From contig SZWC01000852.1 of NCBI GenBank assembly GCA_023375785.1, positions 134,374 through 198,373 of the forward strand: a stretch of 64,000 bases of DNA, read 5' to 3'. The DNA is from Penium margaritaceum. Its lineage: Eukaryota; Streptophyta; Zygnematophyceae; Desmidiales; Peniaceae. The notes under the pieces were generated by a model. It was not told the origin of the DNA. It saw nothing but the letters and a program-made list of their open reading frames with translations, and did no database searches. This document shows, piece after piece, positions 24,690 through 34,092 of this stretch. The number at the start of each line of letters is the position of its first letter. The stretch's first letter is position 1. The translations under genes and the position numbers were made by a program.

Positions 24690-26430
24690 AGCGACTCAAG
24701 TATTGACTCCACCGTGCCTGTCGACGTGAAAGGTTTGGTTGCGTCTCAAAGTATGTGAGAGGATTGTTCTCTGTGACCACCGTGATTTGTCCCTCGGCAC
24801 CTTCAAGATAGCAGCGCCATACTTTGAAATCATGCACGACTGCCAGCAGTTCCTGATCCCCAGTGGTGTACATGGTCTCTGCATCTAAGAGCTTGCGGCT
24901 CTCGTAGGCAACAGGGTGGCCGTCTTGTATGAGCACGGCTCCCAACCCTGTAACCGATGCATCAGAACGTACCTCCCACGATTTTTTTTGGATCCGGGAG
25001 TGCAAGTACCGGTGCCGAGATTAGCATCGTCTTCACGGCATAAAAAGCCTCAGTGCATTTTGCTGACCAAACCCAAGTGCTCGCCTTCCAGGTCCGGGCA
25101 GTGAGAGGGCTCACCAACGTGGAGTAGCCTCTCATAAACCGCCGGAAGTAATTTGCAAGTCCAAGGAAGGAGCGGAGCTGACCGACGTTCTTCGGTTGAA
25201 GCCATTCTTTCACGACATGCACCTTGCGAGGGTCCACCCGGATCCCCTCGCCACTAATGACGTGGCCAAGGTACTCCAACTCTGGCTGCGCAAAATTACA
25301 CTTACTTCTCTTGGCAAAAAAACGGTTATTGCGAAGAATCTCAAGCACCATTATGACGTGTCGCTCGTGTTCTTCATGGTCCTTGAAGAAGATGAGGATG
25401 TCATCAAGATACACCAGCACCGACTTGCCGAGGTGTTCCCGGAAGATGTTCTTCATCACTGCTTGGAATGTTGCAGGCGCGTTCGTCAGTCGAAAGCAGA
25501 GGACCCGAAACTGGTAGTGTCCGAGATGAGGTTTTGAATGCTGTTTTGGGTACATCCTCCTCCGTGATCCGAATTTCATGGTAGCCCTGCGATAGATCCA
25601 GAGACGTGAAGACTTTCGCACCTTGAATCTGGTCAAATAGGTCCTCGATGCGTGGGAGTGGGTATCGTTTTTTCACAGTGAGTTTGTTCAACGCCCGGTA
25701 GTCTACGCACATCCTCAAACCTCCATCTTTTTTGTTCACGAAGAGGATGGGAGGCCCGGATGGGGAAGAACTTGATTCAACCCAGCCTTTTTTGAAGTAT
25801 TCATTGATTTGTGTTTCGGCTTTTGGTCTTTCTACCGGACTTAAACGATGCACCGATCGAAAGGGGGGCACAGCCCCGTGTTCCAGTGGGATGGTGTGAC
25901 CGATCACACACCTCGGTGGCAACCCATCCGGTGGAGGTTCAAACACGTTTGCGAATTCGAAGAGAATTGTGGCAACTCCTGAGGGTTTGTCACTCTCCAC
26001 CTCATCATCAAGTTTCTTTAGGGTTGTAAGGAAACACTGACAGCCCTGCCTCAGCCGCCGTTTCACTTGGAGTGCTATGAGGCTGGCTTGGGGTAGTGCT
26101 TCAAGATGTTGAATTTGGAGGATTGGAGACAAAGTGATTGTCCGTCGTCCACTACAGATTCGTAACTTCTTCGAGGTGAAGCACATAAGCGCTTTGTGGC
26201 TCAGTAGCCATGGATCCCCCAGCACAACATCGAAGGGGTCCATGAGGTCCAACACCGTTAGGGAAACAGTGGTTTTGAAGTGGGGCAACGTGAGTCGTGC
26301 TGTACACTCACCGATCACCGGCATATCCCTATCATCACCGACAATCACCGTGCCTTTACGAGGAGTGTACTTCAACTTCCATGTGCGCACGAATGCACGA
26401 GCACCTATTAGCTTTCCATCAAACTACATG
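24690..26430 (-). pseudogene. Chromovirus pol, protease to RNase H (fossil)
   Basis: Minus strand. Protease C-terminal part at about 26400-26200 ([22 protein letters not shown]). RT at about 25930-25250 with [33 protein letters not shown] and the catalytic box YLDDILIF, then the connection LRSFLGLANYFRRFM. RNase H at about 25000-24700 with SDASVTGLGAVLIQDG. All are classical Ty3/gypsy motifs. Broken, with several breaks; its downstream part lies beyond the nested Copia. Confidence 0.92.
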
Positions 26431-26431
26431 G

Positions 26432-26911
26432 TCATGCTTGCCTCGGACTTGCATAGGAAAAGACTCGATGGGGCTTGCCCTCCAAATGGTAAATGCGATA
26501 GGCATGAGTGCTTCTTCGTATCTCTATCATACCATCTATCTGTTCCCACATGCGATGTCCTTGTCTTAACGAGGCCAAAAGCTTCCATCCTTTGAAGGCA
26601 GACATGTTCATCGCTGGACCGACAGGTACAGCCAATGTGATTGATGTTAGAGAATTTTTCCTGTGAGCCTCATGTGTAGCTTCCAAAACAGAGAGCCAAG
26701 TTTCCTTTGTAGCAACAACCAAACATGTATGGTTTTCCAGGTTTTCCTTCGTTGCACACACAAGTGGACATGAGCGATCATGGAAGAGGAACTCGGGATT
26801 CATGAATGGTGCATAGATTGTTGAGAAACATTGTGCTGAAAGAAACTCAACGCTTTTGAGATCATCATCACAAAACATGAATATTCTACCCTCGTCCTCT
26901 CCATGAATCAC
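26432..26911 (-). other. Unexplained open stretch between gag and protease of the chromovirus
   Basis: About 160 codons stay open on the minus strand between the Gag C-terminal part and the protease. The protein is mixed in composition (for example VVATKETWLSVLEATHEAH) and I recognise no domain. Plant chromoviruses usually have only a short linker here. It could be an extended linker, a captured host fragment or a small insertion. Confidence 0.35.
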
Positions 26912-26929
26912 GAAAACCCCAGATAGCAG

Positions 26930-28591
26930 TCCACTCGTGGCAGCTGGGGATCATGAAATTCCTGCTCATGGCCATGCTGGGGCAGCGAGCATGTCCGGCT
27001 GCTCCTCCCTCAAAATCATGATCCTCCTCACAAGGGCGTCCGTGACCACGCTGGCCACCGTGTTCACCAAGGCGTTGCATAGCTGCAAATGCCTCGCCCT
27101 GGTGTTGGCCCCCTTGAGGGCGCCCCTGGCCTGCTGGGGCATTGCCATGGCCCTGGCGCTCTCCACCTTGCTGCTGGCCACCTCCATGGAAACGGTTATG
27201 ACCTCCTCCATTCGGGCGATGCTTGCCACCGCCATTGCGCCAACCAGGCCCGTGGTGCTTCCGTCCGTGCTGCTATCCCTGTTGCTGCTATGACTGCTGT
27301 TTGCGATGACGACACATGCATGCAATTTGTCCAGCCTTGTTGCGGATCCTGCACATGACAGCGCTACGGGTTGTGTACTCTCCATCATGACGGTGGAACT
27401 TCTTTGACGGCTCCAATCTGGCGTCTGCAGAGCGTTTTGCGGCATCGCCTGTTGTTGGCTCTCGCGCGCATCGCGATCCCAAAGGCCGGAGTTCATCTTG
27501 TAGACCTTGCAAACCCGTGTCACACGAGTGCGCAGACTCTCCCACTCCTTTCCGTCATCATGGAGGTAGAAAACCCGAAGTTTTGGGCTGGCTAAACCAG
27601 TCAGAAAGAGGTCGATCTTGGCTTGTTCTGGTTGGTGATGCTCTTCCACCTTCTTTGCTATCTTGAGAAAGGTATCCGCATACTTCTCCAAAGACATGCC
27701 TCCTTGCATTTAAGCCTCCAACTCTTTCTTCGCCTTCTGAGAGTCAGCGGGTTTGGAGAAGATCTCGCGCATGAGTGCGCAGTATTCCTCCCAACTCGGG
27801 TCGGTTTGTAGTTGCTTCTCCTCGCAAAGCTCTTTTAGCTTCTCAAAGAGTTGAGGCTTACAGGAGAGCATCCCTTGAGCAACCCACTCCTCCTTGTCGA
27901 CCTGGACAAGGCGTAGGTGGCGCTCAAGAATTTTGAGGAACGTGTTAATGTCTCCCATCCCATCGTAGCGATCCGTCGGCTCCAATACCACGCGGCCGCT
28001 GGTCGCACCTATCCTTTGGGCTCGAGGTGGTGCAGCTGCGACCCTCATCCGTGGTGCGTCAGCTTGTGCCTGTGCGGCAGATCCACCAACCGGGGAGTGC
28101 AGCATGTTTTGAGCGGCCCTGCGTATATTCTCGATGCTTGCACACTCACGATGCTCAATGATGTGCTCCACCTCATCTTCCGCTGCATGGCAAGACACTC
28201 TCACGGCCGCATTCATCACCACCCGCTGGTTCGCCGCGTCCTTCGCGCAAAGGATCTCAAGTGCCTGCTCCGCCACCTTTGCCTCCTGCTTAGCAGCTGC
28301 CAACTCACGGACCCTCTTAGTGTTTTCTTCATACAACCTCTTATTGAATCGTTGCATTGTGAACACCCGTTCACGAAGGCTGGCACATACCATGTCACCA
28401 TCGTACGCCAGGGCACCCGTGATGGTCATGGCAAGATCCATGTCTTCCGCTGAGACTCGGATGCGAAGCTTGTCGAGTTGGCCTTCGACGTTGAGGGAGC
28501 ACACAACACTGCCAAGTGCACGTTCTACCACCATAATGCTTGGAGGGTTTGCCCGGTGGCCTCCCACACCCTCACACGGGGAACAGCACAA
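26930..28591 (-). pseudogene. Chromovirus gag (fossil)
   Basis: Minus strand. An N-terminal coiled-coil-like part (AAKQEAKVAEQALEILCAK near 28290) is followed by the retrotransposon Gag core. The core carries FLKILERHLRLVQVDKEEWV near 27930 and KIDLFLTGLASPKLRVFY near 27600. Further on lies a Gly/His/Arg-rich, GC-rich part near 27300-27000 with a zinc-knuckle-like Cys cluster. Broken, with several breaks. Confidence 0.8.
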
Positions 28592-29178
28592 CCGCCTCCA
28601 TCAGTACATTGAGACACACGCTTCACATCTACCTCTTGAGCCATTTCCATTGAAGTAGACTTTTCCGCCTCACTGCATTTGCTGGCGGCATCGTAGGCCT
28701 CAGCTTCTTCATCGATGTCTTGCTCGGCCTCGATGACCACCTGATCCGCTTGCTCGTCTGGGGACTTGTCTGCATGCTCGCCACGGTCGATGACCTCCTT
28801 GGAGTTGGCAAAATTGGCTGCAACATCTTCAATAGCCTTTGAGCCTTTGTTGGCTGGAGTCGGTTGAGCATCGTGGCCAAAGTTGAGCTCAACGATCAAC
28901 TTGCAAGGTTGTCTATCGCCTTGTGGTTCGACTGCATGGGCACATTCGCTCTGTTGCTCGTCGTTTGGAGCTTGTGCCGTCTTTTCTCTTGGCGACGCCG
29001 GTTGAGACCTTCCCCCTTCCGCCACTGGCTCTCGGTGTGGCTTGGCGAGATGGCTCACCGGTGCCAACGTTTTGCGATGCTCCTTGGACCCTATGGGTGT
29101 TTGCTCATTTGAGCAGCATGGGCTGACGTTTGGAGGACGTCCCATGACCACAGAAAGTCCGGTCCCAAGGCCAGCCAT
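28592..29178 (-). other. Acidic frame upstream of chromovirus gag
   Basis: A minus-strand frame of roughly 200 codons overlaps the start of the gag region. It is rich in Glu, Asp, Ala and Gln, with a strongly acidic middle (EAEQDIDEEAEAYDAA). No domain was recognised. It may be an N-terminal extension of Gag or a separate small frame. Confidence 0.4.
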
Positions 29179-29320
29179 TGCTTTCGCAATGCCTCGTTAC
29201 GGGTCACCCTCTTCCCAACCTCTTTCCTTTGGAAATTTTGTTTCCTCTTTTCTTGTTTTTGAAATGGGTGGAGGACACACTAGTAGTCAAGGTCTGCCTC
29301 ACTTCAAACCCTTTTTAGGA

Positions 29321-29590
29321 GGTGGGTGATGTTCTCAAAGCTTGCCCTCCTTCACCTCCTAAATGGTTGACTGAGGTAGTTTGGGAGGTTCCCTCCCTCA
29401 ACCTTTTGAGCGGTGGGCCGAGGCTCCCAAAGCGTACCCTCCGTGACCTCGTTAGAGGCGGACTGAGGTGGTTTTGAGGAGTCCCTCTTTCACCCTCTTG
29501 AGTGGTGGGCCGAGGTTCCCAAAGCGTACCCTCCTACACCTGGTGAGAGGTGGACCGAGGTGGCTTTTGAGAATTCCTCATTCACCCTTT
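29321..29590. repeat. Tandem repeat, about 91-bp unit, three copies
   Basis: Units begin with GGTGGG[CT]... at 29321, 29412 and 29504, each followed by a version of TCCCAAAGCGTACCCTCC. It lies in the leader of the chromovirus, upstream of gag. Confidence 0.75.
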
Positions 29591-30107
29591 TTTTGCTGGG
29601 AAAGAGGTTGGTCGTTGCTGAGAGATTTTTTTTAAGGATGCAGCACCAAAGTTGTGAAAGTAGGATGTGGTCAAAACTCTTGGAATCCAAAGGAGAGCGC
29701 GAATCTCTTGAGAAATGGAATAGCCACGGCCAAATGGCACAAGGACATCCTGTAAGTCATAAAATCAAGTAGAAATTATTTTTCTGAGCTCAACAAAAAA
29801 ACGGGTTGAAATTCGGAGGTCCGGAGGCCAAGATATGACTCCTCCCTTCTCCTTTCCACCCAGGAACCCGGGGTTGACTCGGAAATCGCTGTGGCCGTGG
29901 AGAAAAAAAATAGGAATTCGGCCTTGGAATCTTGATCACGCCCAATTTGCCCTTGAATGCCTCCCTTGCCGTTGTAGTAGCTCCTGACCACGCAAGCAAC
30001 TGGTCCAGCAACCTCCTACTTCGGCCTACCTCCTCCCGTCGGCCTCTCCTCACGGCAAAATGGATAGTGGTACGACTTTGCGGTTGGACGAGGTGAGGAT
30101 GAGAGGG

Positions 30108-30108
<1 letters not shown>

Positions 30109-30142
<34 letters not shown>

Positions 30143-30448
30143 TTTGGGAGGGTGGGGTAGTTGGGGCGAAGTAGGTCCTCCAAGGTTGAGGAGGGTGAGA
30201 GTGAGCAAGTGGTGGATGTGGAGTAGTGGGGCGGGNNNNNNNNNNNNNNNNNNNNNNNNNNNNNNNNNNNNNNNNNNNNNNNNNNNNNNNNNNNNNNNNN
30301 NNNNNNNNNNNNNNNNNNNNNNNNNNNNNNNNNNNNNNNNNNNNNNNNNNNNNNNNNNNNNNNNNNNNNNNNNNNNNNNNNNNNNNNNNNNNNNNNNNNN
30401 NNNNNNNNNNNNNNNNNNNNNNNNNNNNNNNNNNNNNNNNNNNNNNNN

Positions 30449-30487
<39 letters not shown>

Positions 30488-30580
30488 TTTGGGAGGGTGG
30501 GGTAGTTGGGGCGAAGTAGGTCCTCCAAGGTTGAGGAGGGTGAGAGTGAGCAAGTGGTGGATGTGGAGTAGTGGGGCGGG
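30109..30580. repeat. (AG)n microsatellite and flank, present on both sides of an N run
   Basis: (AG)n at about 30109-30140 plus about 95 bases of flank recurs at 30449-30580 after the N run. The two copies look the same by eye. This is more likely one locus placed twice around a gap than a true duplication. Confidence 0.7.
30236..30448. other. Assembly gap (213 N)
   Basis: Run of N in the leader of the chromovirus. Confidence 1.
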
Positions 30581-30703
30581 TAGCGTTCCGCCAGCGCAAC
30601 TATGAAGTGCATCCGTCACTCGTCGATAGGCACACTTCTCCCCGTGCAATATGACAAAGTGCACGGAGGGATGAGGACGAGCGGTGAGGTCACCGATCGT
30701 TCT

Positions 30704-30716
30704 GGCTCTGGTACCA
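30704..30716 (-). other. Primer-binding site of the chromovirus
   Basis: On the minus strand TGGTACCAGAGCC follows the 5' LTR after two bases. It differs in one base from the plant initiator-Met tRNA PBS (TGGTATCAGAGCC). Confidence 0.85.
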
Positions 30717-30718
30717 AA

Positions 30719-31144
30719 TGTAACGCGGAAGTTGGGACTTAGCGTCAAAAGGTCTTTGCGAGCTAAGAAAATTCTGCATTGTAAAACTGAATGACCATCC
30801 TCCTTGTCGGAGTGGTCTTTTCTTGCCCGAGTCATCATGGCTCGCCTTGCCTTTTCGAAGCTACATTGTTGCTTCTTTATAAAGTTAGGATTTGCTGATT
30901 ATTCATAATTATTTATGTATTTCTTTAGAAAGAACGGTGGAAATTTCCTAACCATAATTTCTATCGAGATGCTCGACTGGATTCGATTTCCACTGCTTGC
31001 TTCACGCGTTTGCGTCAAACTTGACGCGACCTCATGGTGTCGGTCGCGGAACAGTGTCCATGGACTGTCGTAGTCAGGTAATGATTACGATAGTCCATCT
31101 TGACTATAAAATTCAGGTTTTGTTCTAAATTTTGTTGTGTTACA
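30719..31144 (-). repeat. 5' LTR of the chromovirus
   Basis: 426 bp, the pair of 12123-12548. In element orientation it runs TGTAACAC to GTTACA. Confidence 0.92.
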
Positions 31145-31149
31145 ATTTG
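31145..31149. repeat. Target-site duplication ATTTG (right) of the chromovirus
   Basis: Matches 12118-12122. Confidence 0.9.
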
Positions 31150-31416
31150 TGTTATGCAGTAAGTGTACTTCGATGACAAGTGTCGATGAGTCAAGCACAT
31201 ATCTACAAGGATAAACTGTTGTGGTATGCTCGTTTTATGTTCCATCTATATGTGAGGCCCTGCATATGTACTTGAATTCATGTGAAGAGCCTATCTTGGA
31301 CAGTGCCTTCTGCCGAATGCCCTGATTTCGACATGATCTTTGAAGAAAAGGGGTGTCATGCAACAAAGGGGTTTTGCCATCGGTATTGAGGCGTCACAAG
31401 AGAGAGGGAGAGAGAT

Positions 31417-31468
<52 letters not shown>

Positions 31469-31848
31469 AGTGAGGGAGAGTCCACTTTCGCTAATGCTGA
31501 TGTGGTAATGTTGACAAGCGGTAAAAATGTCCACAAAACCACGTGTTCTGCTTCATTATCATGCTATTCCGTTAAGGGCGCAAATACAACGGTGCCCATC
31601 CTTTGGGTTGATAGGTCAGCGGTTTCCATAGTAGTAAACGAAAAGACGGCGGTGTGCATAATTGAAAACGATGTATGAGCAAAGTCCATAGTCGAAAACG
31701 AAATGACACCACTGCCCATGTTTTCCATTGTGCAAGCGAAAAAGGTATAACATAACAACTACATCCATTATCCGCTCAAAGTATTCAGTCGAGAACGACC
31801 TGCATGTCCTAAACAAACGTCGCATGTTGACAGGGTGTCTTGACAACC
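31150..31848. other. Spacer between chromovirus and Copia chain
   Basis: No gene seen. It contains an imperfect (AG)n microsatellite at about 31396-31468 and a patch at about 31620-31750 with several copies of GAAAACGA-like words. It may be part of an older repeat. Confidence 0.5.
31396..31468. repeat. (AG)n microsatellite
   Basis: Imperfect AG/GAGG repeat, directly visible. Confidence 0.9.
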
Positions 31849-32201
31849 TGTTGTTCTGATCTGTGACATTCTTATCAACCTGTACAGTCTACTGTGACCA
31901 CTCCATGGTTCCTATGCCCGTGCATATCCCTGATGCGGACCCATGTGGTACTAGTGCGTCGTTTTGTGGTTGACTACTAGCTTGGAGGTAACTGACGACC
32001 GTCCTAGAGCTCTGGACATGACCTGGGACCTCGTACAGTTTTTCTGCAGCACAGAGGAGTTTATCAGTGGATTGGGCATGGGCCCGATTTGCATGTTTTT
32101 GCATTGTGTGTCCACCGTTTGATGCCGGATACATGCATGTGACCAGTCGTAGCGTCCGGCTTGCGATTCTGCACGTCTAAGTTCAGATGGCGTAGCGTTC
32201 T
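31849..32201 (+). repeat. 5' LTR of Copia B1, left half
   Basis: Aligns with 47586-47938, including GTGACCACTC and GTGTGTCCACC-type words. The last five bases (GTTCT, 32197-32201) are the left target-site duplication of Copia A2. Confidence 0.85.
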
Positions 32202-33294
32202 AGCTTGAAATGCTAGGCAACACGTTGGAGCAACAGCATTGTTGATGTAGCGTGCGGGCTTCCACGCTTGTTGCTTAGTTTGTTGCCCCCTCAGTCTGCC
32301 GCTCTAGAGTTTAAGTCTTGATGCTCTGGATTTGTTACTCAGAAATGCGTGCGCCAGTGATAGCACCAGAAAGCAGCTGAAAACTGAAAGTGACTGATTA
32401 GGAATGAAGAATAAAGAAAAAATGGGAGACCCCTCCTATTTCTAGCCCCCCCCCTAGCCTTGTAGAGCTTGTTACTCAGTTAACCAGCTATAGCGTGGCA
32501 GTGCCACGCTGACCGGTCGAAGGAGCCACGTGGCCCGAGCGGGGTCACCTGGGATTGTGGGCGGTTGGACGTGATGGCTTGAGGGTCGGAGACCCTCAAG
32601 CACAGCGGGTTTGGCCTAGTCGGCCAAGGATTCCGTTCAATCCGCTACAGTCCCAGGTGATCCCACTCAAGCCACGTGGCTCCTTCGACCGGTCGGCGTG
32701 GCACTGCCATGCTACACCAGCCAATCAGAAAATAGACCTAGACCTATTTTCTGTAAGACAGGGTTTTCTTGGTGAGCCCTGCCACACGGCCAATAGCCCA
32801 AAACCCAGACATCGTCCGTTTTGCCTGAAAACTGGACCATACCATGATATCGACGCTGCAAACAAAATCATGTGGTCAGAAACAGCTAGAAAAATAGCAT
32901 TAAAGAGTTATGGCTGCCCGAACCAAGGTAGTGCCTAGGATAGTCCATGATGCCAAACAGTGCCATGCAACATGAGACATGGACCCTAGACAGAGCATGA
33001 TGTTGCAGACACAAAAGTACAGTCAGATCCAGCCCTGTACGCATGCAGACAACATCTGCGCTGTCAGTGACCGCCGGCGGCCCAACCGCCAACGAGGCCC
33101 ACCGATGGAGCTGAGCACGTTGCCGCAGGGAAGAGGCTCTAGCGAGTTACGTGTAGGCCTCGACACTGCTGGAGTGACAGCTCCACCGGACGACACTCCA
33201 ACAGCGTCGAGTCTTGCCGTCAGTCATCTGCATACCGATGTACACAAGCCGGGAGGACACAACAGAGCACAAAGAGAGTGCAAAAAAACCAACT
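32202..33294 (-). repeat. 3' LTR of Copia A2, carrying a MITE
   Basis: Pairs with 40688-41429. It is longer because of the 228-bp MITE and its duplicated target. The polypurine tract (GAGTCATGGGAG on the minus strand) lies at its right edge near 33294-33305. Confidence 0.85.
32489..32716. mobile_element. Palindromic MITE (non-autonomous DNA element), 228 bp
   Basis: The two ends are inverted copies of each other over about 75 bp with roughly ten mismatches. The left end starts TATAGCGTGGCAGTGCCACG; the right end, reverse-complemented, starts TGTAGCATGGCAGTGCCACG. CCAGC is present at 32484-32488 and again at 32717-32721, while the paired LTR at 40.96 kb has one CCAGC and no insert. That makes a clean insertion with a 5-bp target duplication. 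The centre holds two further short palindromes. No coding capacity. The superfamily is not clear from the terminal bases. Confidence 0.88.
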
Positions 33295-33305
33295 CTCCCA
33301 TGACT

Positions 33306-34092
33306 CACAGGCGTTGTGCACTGTCAACCGGCCTGAGGCAAACGGACTAGAAAACATGGCCGACACAATAGCACGTGCCGTCCGCTCCTAGAATTTCAGC
33401 TAGGAGAAGATATCACCCTCAAGATCACAGTTCCACGCTGAGCAATTCCTAGACAATCACTTGCTAGCAACTGTGTCCACTTAACACTTGGTCACTTTCG
33501 CGCGAGGTGCTAGTCAAAGACTAACTCCTGGGGCTTAGACCAACCAGTGTCTTCTTTATACTGTTCCTTAGTTGGACAACTCTGTGAGGAGCATCTAAGG
33601 CCAGATTGTGTAATTAGAATGAGGAATGAGCCTGGTACATATAGTCCTAGGCCTGGCTTCTAAGGTGTGTGGGTAGTGGCACTTTTGGGGTGGTCACTCC
33701 ACACCACCTCACCAGTCCGCCAATTGGCGCATCCACTGACCGCCAAGTGGCGCACTCTTCTCATGCATGGAGGAATGTCTAAGAAATTTCCCCCCTGTGC
33801 AGGAAGGGGAAAAGACCTCCTGCGCTGGCTCGATCGTAGGACCTGTTGTCCCTAAGTCTAACATGCTATCCGTCGTGCTACAGTTATGGTGTCTCTCTTA
33901 GACTTGCACCACGGACAAGGTTTGGGGGACTTACTCCAAGGGAGCAGTGCATGCCCAACCTGTCCGTCAAGCCATAGCAGTGGCCATGGGGCATGGAAGA
34001 GCAACATGCACACGAGCGGGCAGTGACAACTTCAATAAACAAACTCCCCCAGGGCACAAAGTGCAGACGCAGGCCAGAACACAGAGTGTAAC
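33306..34092 (-). other. 3' untranslated part of Copia A2
   Basis: Between the end of the pol region and the 3' LTR. No gene seen. It is longer than the corresponding part of A1 and contains unfamiliar sequence at about 33310-33900, perhaps another small insertion. Confidence 0.45.

Larger units (their letters stand above)
12123..31144 (-). mobile_element. Ty3/gypsy chromovirus, minus strand, carrying a nested Copia
   Basis: Two 426-bp LTRs (12123-12548 and 30719-31144) flanked by ATTTG bound the element. Read on the minus strand: 5' LTR, initiator-Met PBS, leader with simple repeats, acidic upstream frame, gag, protease, RT (box YLDDILIF), RNase H, integrase, chromodomain, polypurine tract, 3' LTR. 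The chromodomain places it among the chromoviruses. Its own length is about 8.8 kb; the rest is the Copia at 14260-24436. By eye the LTRs differ at roughly one base in ten, so it is clearly older than its guest. It is broken: more than ten breaks besides the insertion and an assembly gap in the leader. Confidence 0.93.

Noticed and set aside
30109-30580. Tandem duplication of an AG-repeat block
   Set aside because: The two copies flank an N run and look the same; an assembly artefact is the simpler reading.
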